A stretch of DNA of 64,000 nucleotides, from positions 1 through 64,000 of the forward strand of contig CANQTL010000005.1 of assembly GCA_947626775.1 (NCBI GenBank), read 5' to 3'. A program made the position numbers and the translations under genes. The notes beneath the pieces were generated by a model. The model was not told the origin of the DNA. It searched no databases and saw only the letters and a list, made by a program, of their open reading frames with translations. Shown in pieces: positions 25,417 through 32,972 of the stretch. Positions within the stretch are counted from its first letter, which is position 1. Each line of letters begins with the position of its first letter. This DNA is from an uncultured Lachnospiraceae bacterium. GTDB lineage: Bacteria; Bacillota; Clostridia; Lachnospirales; Lachnospiraceae.

Positions 25417-27156
25417 ATGTTCAGAGACGATTTTGTGTGGGGCGTTGCCAGCAGCGCTTACCAGATAGAGGGTAAGGATCCGAACGACGGCGCGGGCCGG
25501 ATGATCTGGGACGCCTTCGCTGAGGAGGGGCATACTGCGGACGGCAGGAATGCGGCAGTCGCCTGCGATCACATGCACAGGTACCGCGACGACTATAAAC
25601 TGATGCGGCTTCTCGGCATCAAAGCATACCGCTTCTCGGTCAACTGGAGCCGGATCATGCCGGAAGGGACGGGAAGGGTCAATGAGAAAGCCATCGCGCT
25701 GTACCGGGACATGATTCTGACGATGAAGGAGAACGGCATCACGCCTTATCTGACCATGTATCACTGGGAGCTTCCCCAGGCGCTGCAGGATCGGGGCGGC
25801 TGGCTCAACGAGGAGTCCATCCAGTGGTTTGCGGAGTACGCGAAGGTGATCGCGGAGCATTTTACCGATCTGTGCGAGTATATTGTGACCCTGAACGAGC
25901 CGCAGTGCTTCGTCGGGCTGGGGCATCTGACCGGCGTGCATGCGCCCGGAAAGAAACTGCCGCTTGCGGAGACATTTCAGATCGCGCACAACGCCATGCG
26001 GGCGCACGGACAGGCGGTGATCACTCTGCGCCAATATGCGAAGCGCCCGATCAAAATCGGCTATGCGCCCACCTGCAGCATGGCTTATCCGGAGAGCGAT
26101 AAGCCGGAAGACGTCGAGGCGGCCAGGAAGGTGCTGTTCTCGTTCTACGGCCCGCTCGACAACTGGACCTGGAACGTGGCATGGTTTAACGATCCGGTCT
26201 TCCTGGGAAAATATCCCGAGAGCGGGCTCGAGAAATTTAAAGAGTATCTTCCCGAAATCACCGAGGAGGATATGAAGCTGATCTCGCAGCCCATCGATTT
26301 TATGGGCCAGAATATCTACAACGGATATATCATTCGGGCAGGGGCGGACGGCGAGCCGGAGTTTGTGCAGGCGCCGGCGGGCGCGCCCAAGACGGCGGCC
26401 AACTGGCCGGTGACGCCGGAATGTCTGTACTGGGGCGTGAAGTTTATCTACGACAGATACAAAACCCCGCTCTACATAACCGAGAACGGCATGTCCTGTC
26501 ACGACCTGATTTCCGCCGACGGGCAGGTGCACGATCCGAACAGGATCACGTTTCTCGACCGTTATCTGTCCGCGCTGCAGTGCGCGGGCGACGACGGCGC
26601 CGATGTGAGGGGATATTTCCTGTGGACGTTCCTGGACAATTTCGAGTGGGAGAAGGGATTCAGCGAGCGGTTCGGCATCGTACATGTGGATTTCGCCACA
26701 CAGAAGCGCATCGCCAAGGACTCTGCGTTCTGGTATCAGAAGGTGATGGAGACAAACGGCGCGAACCTCTCCGTCAACAGGACGCCCAGGCCGATTCTGT
26801 TTCTTGCGCCGGCGGGCAAAGAGGAGGATGCATCCGATTATCTGGTAAAAGAAGGCGTCTTTCAGGGAAGGACGCTCGCGGCGCTGTATCGGGAAAAGCC
26901 GGAACTGTTCGGCGATGCGGATGCGGACAGTCTCGGGAGCCTGTTGGCCGTCCAGCCGGAGAAGCTGAACGTCACGGAGCCGACGGAACTGGAGCGGAGA
27001 GATGCCTTCCTGTTCGTTCGCGTGGAGGAGGGCGACGGCCTGCTCGACGGGCAGATGATAAGCGCGGGAGACTGCTTCGCGCTGCCCTGCGGTTATCATG
27101 CCGCCATGCTGCAGGGTCATATGAGTTTGGATATGTATGCTGTGCAGACGGAGTAA
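25417..27156 (+). CDS. GH1 beta-glucosidase with extra C-terminal cupin-like domain
   Basis: A 579-residue protein. Residues 1 to about 447 form a complete glycoside hydrolase family 1 barrel. The N-terminal FVWGVASSAYQIEG signature, the acid/base Glu in TLNEPQ and the nucleophile Glu in YITENGM are present, so it should cleave beta-glucosides or related sugars. A further 130 residues, about 448-579, are not part of GH1. They include TLAALYREKPELFGD and LPCGYHAAMLQG, which recall the C-terminal region of ManA-type cupin isomerases. No signal peptide is seen, so it probably acts on imported sugar. The start follows GGAAGGGAG. It ends 6 bases from the convergent regulator gene. Confidence 0.9.
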   Translation: MFRDDFVWGVASSAYQIEGKDPNDGAGRMIWDAFAEEGHTADGRNAAVACDHMHRYRDDYKLMRLLGIKAYRFSVNWSRIMPEGTGRVNEKAIALYRDMILTMKENGITPYLTMYHWELPQALQDRGGWLNEESIQWFAEYAKVIAEHFTDLCEYIVTLNEPQCFVGLGHLTGVHAPGKKLPLAETFQIAHNAMRAHGQAVITLRQYAKRPIKIGYAPTCSMAYPESDKPEDVEAARKVLFSFYGPLDNWTWNVAWFNDPVFLGKYPESGLEKFKEYLPEITEEDMKLISQPIDFMGQNIYNGYIIRAGADGEPEFVQAPAGAPKTAANWPVTPECLYWGVKFIYDRYKTPLYITENGMSCHDLISADGQVHDPNRITFLDRYLSALQCAGDDGADVRGYFLWTFLDNFEWEKGFSERFGIVHVDFATQKRIAKDSAFWYQKVMETNGANLSVNRTPRPILFLAPAGKEEDASDYLVKEGVFQGRTLAALYREKPELFGDADADSLGSLLAVQPEKLNVTEPTELERRDAFLFVRVEEGDGLLDGQMISAGDCFALPCGYHAAMLQGHMSLDMYAVQTE

Positions 27157-27162
27157 AAGATG

Positions 27163-27598
27163 TTATTCGGAGAGGGGATGGCAGGCATGATCGAACAGAA
27201 TTTCGTTTGTCTCGAATATGGTTCTCTTCTCACGCAGTGAGAAGAGGATTAGTACATCCCGTGTGTCTCGCACATACAGTTCCCGATTGCCTGAGATTTT
27301 TAACATTTTCTGCGTCTCCTCGACGGAGAGCCGCAGGCCGAATGCGAGCGAGAGCAGCTTGTCGCGGGACGGCGTCTTGGCACCGGAAAAGATCTGGTAG
27401 GTATATTTGCGATCCAGCAGGGACATGCGCGCCACATCGGCGCGCTTCAGTCCTTTACGGTGCAGCAGGACTTTCAGGTATTTGGGCAGCGACTGGGGGG
27501 GGGAGCAGCTGCTCTCGGTTGCTTTGCAGATAGTCCTCAGCGTTTGCGGCATTTTTGATCTCGTGTTTCAATTCTTCCGTATCTTTTAACTGTATCAT
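27163..27598 (-). pseudogene. XRE-type HTH regulator interrupted at a nine-base C tract
   Basis: Reading leftwards, ATG at 27598 starts MIQLKDTEELKHEIKN and stays open to the C tract, then runs into a wrong frame. The rest of the protein (LPKYLKVLLHRKGLKRADVA to the stop at 27163) continues in another frame. That part holds a helix-turn-helix of the XRE kind (DRKYTYQIFSGAKTPSRDKLL). With eight C instead of nine, the two parts join into one protein of about 144 residues. The upstream site GGGGAAAAG and a strong promoter suggest that the full-length form is the real gene. It may be a phase-variable gene, a recent mutation, or a sequencing error in the homopolymer. It is divergent from the AAA+ operon. 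Confidence 0.75.
27495..27503. repeat. Nine-base homopolymer G:C tract
   Basis: Nine G on the + strand (C on the coding strand of the regulator), the longest G/C run noticed in the window. It sits exactly where the regulator's two frame segments meet. Confidence 0.9.
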
Positions 27599-27654
27599 TC
27601 TTTTCCCCGAAAAATCGATATGCTGCCGTATATACAACGGCGGCGGACAGTTTC

Positions 27655-27683
27655 ATTATAATATCGGATGTGCCGCTTTGCAA
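27655..27683 (-). promoter_or_regulatory. Strong sigma-A promoter of the interrupted regulator
   Basis: Reading leftwards: TTGCAA (27683-27678), a 17-bp spacer and a perfect TATAAT (27660-27655). It lies about 57 bases before the regulator's start codon. Confidence 0.75.
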
Positions 27684-27691
27684 GCGCATTA

Positions 27692-27707
27692 CTGATAAGC
27701 TTATCAG
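27692..27707. promoter_or_regulatory. 16-bp perfect palindrome in the divergent intergenic region
   Basis: CTGATAAGCTTATCAG reads the same on both strands. It lies 8 bp upstream of the regulator's -35 and between the two divergent transcription units, so it is a good operator candidate. Confidence 0.5.
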
Positions 27708-27830
27708 CCTGGTGCATTGCCCGCGTAAATAAAGCGGATGTCTGCTGGCAGCAGACCAAAAAAGAAAAAAATAGTGTAAAATAAACTGGAAATGCAAAAT
27801 TTTTGTCAATTTATGCTAAGGAGGACAAGT

Positions 27831-28049
27831 ATGAGTACATTAACAGGACATCCGAAAAGAATCAAAAAATGTGCATTCTGTGACTATTGGCTCGGCGACG
27901 CGGGGCTGGAATTCGTGAGCAATGCGACGGGATATAAGTTCGACGGCAACGTGAAGGGAAAATGTATCAAAAAAAACGGATCGCTCGTGAATTCGGGCAC
28001 CCAGTGTTCCTATTATCAGCCGAGCCCGGAGGCCAGAAAATTATTGTAA
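27831..28049 (+). CDS. Cys-rich 72-residue protein, first gene of the AAA+ cassette
   Basis: A small soluble protein of 72 residues with four cysteines (CAFC near residue 12, single Cys near 47 and 63) and many basic residues, so a zinc-binding fold is possible. AGGAGG lies 6-7 bases before the ATG. It is the first gene after the divergent promoter region and is 21 bases before the AAA+ gene, so it is almost certainly part of that operon. No family is recognised. It could be an adaptor or substrate-recognition factor for the ATPase, but that is inference from position only. Confidence 0.7.
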   Translation: MSTLTGHPKRIKKCAFCDYWLGDAGLEFVSNATGYKFDGNVKGKCIKKNGSLVNSGTQCSYYQPSPEARKLL

Positions 28050-28070
28050 AGAGCAGGGAGGGATCCGGAA

Positions 28071-29051
28071 ATGCCACTTGGGAAACGGATAGATCCGGAA
28101 GAGATCAAACAAATGGCGCGGGCCATGGAGGAACAAGCTGCGCGGCCTGGGACGCCGCAGCCGGAGGCGGACAGCAGTCCGGCCTACACGCTGTTCCAGG
28201 AGGAAAAACCGCGCTACAGCTTTGCGGATATCATCATGAACCGCGATACCTACGAGGCGATACAGGATGTGCTTGCGCTGTATGAAAAGCGACAACTGCT
28301 GTTTGACGAATGGGGACTGGGGCAGACACACAGGAAACAGAACTGTGCGGGAATCAATCTGTACGGACCTTCGGGAACCGGAAAAAGCATGGCGGCGCAC
28401 GCGATCGCCAATCAGCTCGGCAGGATGATACTGACGGTCGATTATTCAAAGATCGAATCCAAATATGTGGGCGAGACGGCCAAAAATCTTGTGGCGATGT
28501 TTGATTATGCGAAGGAAAGCGGTGCGGTGATCTTTTTTGATGAGGCAGACGCCCTTCTGAGCCGACGCGTGACCAACATGTCGAATTCGACGGATGTGAG
28601 CGTCAACCAGACCCGATCTACGCTGCTCGTGCTCATCAACGAGTATAACGATCTGATCCTGTATGCGACGAATTTTGTGACGAATTACGATCCGGCGTTT
28701 ATCCGAAGGATTCTTTCTCATGTGAAGTTTGAACTGCCCGACGAGGAAAACCGCCGTAGGTTGTGGAGTATGTATATTCCGAAGACGCTGCCGACGGATG
28801 CGGATATTCCAGGACTGGCCGCCAAGTACGGCGGTATCACGGGCGCGGATATTTCCAATGCGGTGCTCAATGCTTCCCTCAGAGCGGCGAGAAAAGAGGA
28901 AACGACGGTAGCGCACGCCTATTTTGAAGAGGCTGTGGAGCGCATTATCAGGAGTAAGACGGACAATGCCGATCTCGGCACGATGACTTCCAAACGGGTA
29001 GTCAGCGAAGAGTACGTAAAATCTCAATTTGGAGGAGGATTGCCGGAATGA
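28071..29051 (+). CDS. AAA+ ATPase of the classic (Cdc48/FtsH-like) type
   Basis: A 326-residue single-module AAA protein. Walker A GPSGTGKS is at residues 99-106, a KYVGE pore-loop-like motif follows helix 2, Walker B VIFFDEAD is at 153-160, and RR residues in PAFIRRILSH are candidate arginine fingers. The C-terminal helical lid contains GGITGADISNAVLNA, the sensor-2 region of the classic AAA clade. The N-terminal 50 residues are charged and probably unstructured. No protease domain is fused, so it should act as an unfoldase or remodeller. GGGAGGGA is the ribosome site. It overlaps the next gene by ATGA. Confidence 0.88.
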   Translation: MPLGKRIDPEEIKQMARAMEEQAARPGTPQPEADSSPAYTLFQEEKPRYSFADIIMNRDTYEAIQDVLALYEKRQLLFDEWGLGQTHRKQNCAGINLYGPSGTGKSMAAHAIANQLGRMILTVDYSKIESKYVGETAKNLVAMFDYAKESGAVIFFDEADALLSRRVTNMSNSTDVSVNQTRSTLLVLINEYNDLILYATNFVTNYDPAFIRRILSHVKFELPDEENRRRLWSMYIPKTLPTDADIPGLAAKYGGITGADISNAVLNASLRAARKEETTVAHAYFEEAVERIIRSKTDNADLGTMTSKRVVSEEYVKSQFGGGLPE

Positions 29052-29401
29052 TTGCAATAGGTATTTTTTTAGCTTTGTCTGCGACGTTGATCGCAGGACT
29101 TGCCATATTTTGGCAGAAGATGGTTTCGTGGATCAAGAAAGCGGCGGAGAAAATACAGGAAGTGCTGAAAGTTGCGGTGATGGGCACGAAAACATTCATC
29201 ATGAAGACGCAGGAAGGATTTAAGAATAAATCCAAATATTACAACAAGAACAAGCTCACGCAGGAATGGGAAGAAACTGTGTACACAAAGAGCGTGCCCG
29301 AGTCGGAGATTCCGCCTGAGATTCTGATGAAAGTCAGGAATCAGGAGCTGGATCAGGAGGTCTCCACTACAGAGGAACTGAGACTGGCAATCAGCGCATA
29401 G
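29048..29401 (+). CDS. Membrane-anchored small protein of the AAA+ cassette
   Basis: 117 residues: one N-terminal transmembrane helix (about residues 2-23), then a Lys-rich amphipathic helix and an acidic C-terminal half (EWEETVYTKSVPESEIPPE). It resembles no family I know. The start overlaps the stop of the AAA+ gene (ATGA) and follows GGAGGAGG, so translation is coupled. A single anchor and cytosolic tail would suit tethering the ATPase to the membrane, which is inference. Confidence 0.7.
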   Translation: MIAIGIFLALSATLIAGLAIFWQKMVSWIKKAAEKIQEVLKVAVMGTKTFIMKTQEGFKNKSKYYNKNKLTQEWEETVYTKSVPESEIPPEILMKVRNQELDQEVSTTEELRLAISA

Positions 29402-29415
29402 GAGGAGGGACAGAA

Positions 29416-29832
29416 ATGATCGGCAGTATCTTAAAAACATTTGCCAGGGACGCTTTCGTTGAGGCCCTGTCATCTTACGCAGACGACGCGAAAGCAGGGG
29501 TGGTAAATACTGTCCGCGATACCTTTGAAAGTATCATTACGGGGCGCCGGACGATTGACGAGTGGGCGGAGATAGCTTCCAAAGGCGTGGATCAGGTAAA
29601 GCGGAGGGTCGAGGAAGAGAACGGCTGGCGGTATGTGGGCGGACGGCTCAATTTTGCGATGTCCCCCAAAGATTTCAATAAAGTCACGATATCTTATGAG
29701 CTTTATTATCAGGATGAGAATGACGGGTGGCAGCGGGTGACGGCTGACAGTGATATGCAGGCTTCCAATTTTACGATCGAGGCGCTGGAAAGCATTGAAG
29801 AAAACGGAAAAATATCTTTTGAGGTAGAGTAA
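29416..29832 (+). CDS. Small soluble protein of the AAA+ cassette, unknown
   Basis: 138 residues. The N-terminal half is helical (KTFARDAFVEALSSYADD) and the C-terminal half is predicted beta-rich (WRYVGGRLNFAM onward to KISFEVE). No signal peptide or membrane helix is present. The ribosome site AGGAGGAGG is very strong. It lies 14 bases after the previous gene and 4 bases before the next. No family is recognised. Confidence 0.68.
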   Translation: MIGSILKTFARDAFVEALSSYADDAKAGVVNTVRDTFESIITGRRTIDEWAEIASKGVDQVKRRVEEENGWRYVGGRLNFAMSPKDFNKVTISYELYYQDENDGWQRVTADSDMQASNFTIEALESIEENGKISFEVE

Positions 29833-29836
29833 ACCT

Positions 29837-30853
29837 ATGTGGTACGTTATTATTATTCTGGTTGTGATTGGTGCGCTGTATTATGGGGGAAAGTATGCCC
29901 TGCTGCACCCGAAGGTGAATTCGGCGCTTGCGATTGCTATCCGAGCCATAGCGCTGATGCAGGCGCTTGTGCAGCACACAGGCGTATCTTTCATCGGGTT
30001 ATTGTTCATGATTCTGGTTGTCCTTGACTGCATCCGCGACCTCATGATCGCAGATGAATATTATGAAAAGTTTGACGTGCGGATCGATACGCTTTTTATG
30101 ATCAAAAGCATTGCCTCCTTTCTTACAGGCGGATGGGCCAGAGCGCTGTTTTTCCTGTTTCATAATTTATATTTCAATCGGTACGTCAAACAAGATGTCG
30201 ATCCGCTCATGCGCAAAAACGGTATGATCCCGCTTAATGACCAATACTGGGGGTCGGTTCGGCTCTCTTATGCCAGGAAGCATTTTCACAAGCAATATAT
30301 GTGGAATTTCAAAAAGTACATGCAGCAAAAAATAGAGGAAGGAGCAGTCCTCTCCAATCTGGATGTTGTCGAGCAGGAGTCACAAAAGAGCCAAAATAAA
30401 GTCGAGGAAGCGTGCCCAAAAACGATGGCAGGCAAGCTGGGCGAGCTGTTTGACGGCGAAATGAAGGAGAAGCGCAAGCGCGCGGAAAGTGAGATAGAGA
30501 AATTTCCAAAGTATAGCGCGTTTGTAGACAGGGCTTTTTATGACTATTGTCAGAAAACCATCGTGGACGTTTTGAAGACGAAGAGCAGGATGAGCCCGGA
30601 AGATATTCTGCAGCTTCCCGAACTGGCGCAAGTCACTGTCCTGCACAAGACCCCCTATCCATGGGATGCGATGTGGGCGGAATGTTTTGTGGTCTTTTTG
30701 ATGGCGCCGCTGGTGGCGGACGGCACGGTGATAGAATATAACAACAATGATGAAAACCTGCTGGAGCACCATCAATACTGGCACGTGGAAGGGGAGCCTA
30801 TATTGGTCAGGGATGCCTCCGAAGATCCTGCGCTTGCGCTGGACGACGACTGA
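29837..30853 (+). CDS. Multi-spanning membrane protein of the AAA+ cassette, unknown
   Basis: 338 residues. The N-terminal third has three or four hydrophobic helices (about 1-21, 29-48, 50-70 and 88-110). A long charged cytosolic region with a probable coiled coil (about 155-225) follows, and then a mixed C-terminal domain that ends in acidic residues. It begins 4 bases after the previous stop with only a weak GAGG ribosome site inside that gene, so coupling is likely. It is the last gene of the cassette; a terminator follows. No family is recognised. Confidence 0.7.
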   Translation: MWYVIIILVVIGALYYGGKYALLHPKVNSALAIAIRAIALMQALVQHTGVSFIGLLFMILVVLDCIRDLMIADEYYEKFDVRIDTLFMIKSIASFLTGGWARALFFLFHNLYFNRYVKQDVDPLMRKNGMIPLNDQYWGSVRLSYARKHFHKQYMWNFKKYMQQKIEEGAVLSNLDVVEQESQKSQNKVEEACPKTMAGKLGELFDGEMKEKRKRAESEIEKFPKYSAFVDRAFYDYCQKTIVDVLKTKSRMSPEDILQLPELAQVTVLHKTPYPWDAMWAECFVVFLMAPLVADGTVIEYNNNDENLLEHHQYWHVEGEPILVRDASEDPALALDDD

Positions 30854-30895
30854 GACAGACGGAAAATCAACCAGTCCTTTCCGGAAAAATTTGAA

Positions 30896-30933
30896 GATCC
30901 GCCGAACCGTATACGGCCCGGCGGAGTTTTTAT
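30896..30933 (+). terminator. Rho-independent terminator of the AAA+ cassette
   Basis: TCCGCCG (30898-30904) pairs with CGGCGGA (30919-30925). Within the loop CCGTATACGG is itself palindromic. A T-run follows (30927-30931). Confidence 0.85.
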
Positions 30934-30968
30934 TCTCTCGTTCTGTACATGCGGGCAGATGCGGTTTG

Positions 30969-30997
30969 TTGACTTTTAGCTCCCGTATTGCTACAAT
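30969..30997 (+). promoter_or_regulatory. Sigma-A promoter of the esterase gene
   Basis: TTGACT (30969-30974), a 17-bp spacer and TACAAT (30992-30997), 63 bases before the start codon. Confidence 0.7.
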
Positions 30998-31060
30998 AAA
31001 TCCGGTTGTGGCCTTTATCAAAAGCGCGGACAGCGGACAGAAGACAAAGGAGGACTGACT

Positions 31061-31873
31061 ATGTATTATCAAACTTATGACATGTGTGTTGACGGCAGCG
31101 CCGGAACGCCCACGCTCACCACGTATCTGATCGATACGCCGGAAGGTCTGCTGATCCGGGAGCGCCCTCTGGTTCTGATCTGTCCGGGCGGCGGCTACTG
31201 CCATGTCTCCGCCAGAGAGGGGGAGTTTCTGGCGCTGCAGTTTCTGGCGGCGGGTTTCCATGCCGCCGTCCTGCGCTATTCCGTCGCGCCGGCCATTTAT
31301 CCGGCGCAGCTTCTCGAGCTGTCGAAGGCGGTGGCGCTGCTGCGGGAACATGCCAAAGAGTGGCGCATAAGACCGGACAGGATCTTCGTGCAGGGTTCCT
31401 CTGCCGGCGGGCATCTGGCCGCATCTTTAGGCTGTTTCTGGAGAGAGGACTTCCTGTGGAAGACTGTGGGCGCGCGGAACGCAGAGCAGCTTCGCCCCGA
31501 CGGACTGATTCTGAGCTATCCGGTTATCACCTCCGGGGAGTTTGCGCACAGGGAATCCTTTGTCAATCTGCTCGGCCACAGATACGGCGAGCTGGCTGAC
31601 CGGATGTCTCTGGAAAAACAGGTGAGCGCAGATACGCCGGAAACGTTTCTGTGGCACACCTACGAGGATCAGACCGTGCCGGTCGAGAATTCCCTGCTGT
31701 TCATGCAGGCGCTCAGGCAGGCGGGCGTCCCTTTCGAGAGCCACATTTATCCGAAGGGCTGTCACGGACTTTCTCTCGGCACGGAGCTGACGTGCTCGGA
31801 GAACGGCAAGGAACTGCAGCCTGAGGTGAGTACCTGGGTAAAACTGGCGGTGACGTTTGCAGAGAATTTCTGA
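31061..31873 (+). CDS. Alpha/beta-hydrolase, esterase/lipase type
   Basis: A 270-residue alpha/beta-hydrolase of the acetyl-esterase (Aes/BD-FAE-like) type. The oxyanion motif CPGGGY, the nucleophile elbow GSSAGGH, an acid in EDQTVP and a His in GCHGLS make a full triad. No signal peptide is present, so it should be cytosolic, perhaps removing acetyl groups from imported sugars. AAAGGAGG precedes the ATG. It has its own promoter and a hairpin terminator afterwards, so it is probably monocistronic. Confidence 0.87.
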   Translation: MYYQTYDMCVDGSAGTPTLTTYLIDTPEGLLIRERPLVLICPGGGYCHVSAREGEFLALQFLAAGFHAAVLRYSVAPAIYPAQLLELSKAVALLREHAKEWRIRPDRIFVQGSSAGGHLAASLGCFWREDFLWKTVGARNAEQLRPDGLILSYPVITSGEFAHRESFVNLLGHRYGELADRMSLEKQVSADTPETFLWHTYEDQTVPVENSLLFMQALRQAGVPFESHIYPKGCHGLSLGTELTCSENGKELQPEVSTWVKLAVTFAENF

Positions 31874-31943
31874 GCGGCGCGCGGCTTGTCAGGGAGATTT
31901 TGGACCGACGGATCAGGACAGATTCATACAGAACATGACAACG

Positions 31944-31979
31944 CTCTCGGCATAGAATAAATCTATAGCCGAGAGTTTT
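31944..31979 (+). terminator. Hairpin with T-run directly before the S8 peptidase start
   Basis: CTCTCGGC (31944-31951) pairs with GCCGAGAG (31968-31975). An inner ATAGA/TCTAT stem lies inside and TTTT follows. It should terminate the esterase transcript. The loop contains CATAGAAT (31951-31958), one mismatch from the sigma-E -10 CATACAHT. This repeats the arrangement found in front of spoIVA. Confidence 0.75.
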
Positions 31980-31982
31980 CAT

Positions 31983-32921
31983 GTGGGTGGGATCAGCTTG
32001 TACCGCGTAAGACAGCAGGTGGCGTGCAGCGACCTTGTACAGCAGAATATCCTGACAAAAAACGTCGCCGTGGCGATCCTGGACACGGGGATCGGCGATC
32101 ACCCGGATTTCGGAGACAGGCTTCTTACGTTTGAGGACTTCGTGAACGGACGGCAGGGAAGTTATGACGACAGCGGACACGGGACACACGTCGCCGGCTG
32201 TGTGGGCGGCAGCGGCTATGTCTCCGGCGGTATGTACAGGGGAATCGCGCCGGAGTGCAGATTCTGCGTCGGCAAGGTGCTCGACCACAACGGGGAGGGA
32301 AGCATCGACAACATGCGACGGGGACTTTTGTGGGTGATAGAGAACCGTCTCAAGTACCGCATCCGCGTACTCAATATTTCGCTTGGGCTGGGCGCGAACG
32401 GGGACAGAGAGCGCATGTGCGAGCTGACGGAACTTCTGGACGAGATCTGGAATCAGGGAGTCGTGGTGGTGTGTGCGGCGGGCAACAACGGGCCGCAGGA
32501 GGGGACGATCTCTCCGCTCGGAACGAGCCGAAGAGTCATCACGGTAGGCTGTCACGAAGACGGATATTTCGGCGCGCGGAGTGATCTGTGTGAGAATTAT
32601 TCCGGGAGAGGAAGCAGCGATATGCTGTGGCGCAAGCCGGATGTGGTTGCGCCCGGGACGGACATCATCTCGTGCAGCGGACGCTTCACGAGGACGCCGT
32701 CCGGGTACCGCAGCGCCTATACGAGGAAGAGCGGGACTTCCATGGCGACGCCGATCGTGTCCGGCGCGGCGGCGCTCTTTCTGCAGAAATTTCCCTATAT
32801 GAGCAACGAACAGGTCAAGCGGCAGATGATCTACAGCGCCAGAGATATGGGCGACGACTGGAACAAACAGGGCTGGGGAATGCTGAATGTGGAAGAAATG
32901 TGCAGTGTGGTTGACAAGTGA
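31983..32921 (+). CDS. S8 family serine peptidase (subtilisin-like)
   Basis: A 312-residue minimal subtilase with an intact catalytic triad: Asp in ILDTGIGDHPDF, His in GHGTHVAG and Ser in SGTSMATP. The oxyanion region AAGNNGP is present. There is no signal peptide and no prodomain, so it is likely an intracellular or sporulation-stage protease. The start is uncertain: GTG 31983 has a weak GAGAG site, and TTG 31998 follows GGTGGGA. The start lies just after a terminator-like hairpin. A promoter for the next gene overlaps its end. Confidence 0.88.
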   Translation: MGGISLYRVRQQVACSDLVQQNILTKNVAVAILDTGIGDHPDFGDRLLTFEDFVNGRQGSYDDSGHGTHVAGCVGGSGYVSGGMYRGIAPECRFCVGKVLDHNGEGSIDNMRRGLLWVIENRLKYRIRVLNISLGLGANGDRERMCELTELLDEIWNQGVVVVCAAGNNGPQEGTISPLGTSRRVITVGCHEDGYFGARSDLCENYSGRGSSDMLWRKPDVVAPGTDIISCSGRFTRTPSGYRSAYTRKSGTSMATPIVSGAAALFLQKFPYMSNEQVKRQMIYSARDMGDDWNKQGWGMLNVEEMCSVVDK

Positions 32922-32939
32922 GGTATAATTGTATACAAT
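32911..32939 (+). promoter_or_regulatory. Sigma-A promoter with a palindromic GntR-type operator
   Basis: TTGACA (32911-32916), a 17-bp spacer and TACAAT (32934-32939). The -10 is part of the perfect palindrome ATTGTATACAAT (32928-32939), whose GT...AC core fits GntR/FadR-family operators. A GntR-family gene is the second gene of the operon, so autoregulation is likely. Confidence 0.7.
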
Positions 32940-32972
32940 GATACCGACAGACAGAAGGGGGAAGGCGGAGTC

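Noticed and set aside
25123..27120. 665-codon open frame on the - strand opposite the GerA-family and GH1 genes
   Set aside because: It crosses two real genes and their gap and has no family resemblance; explained by codon bias of the + strand.
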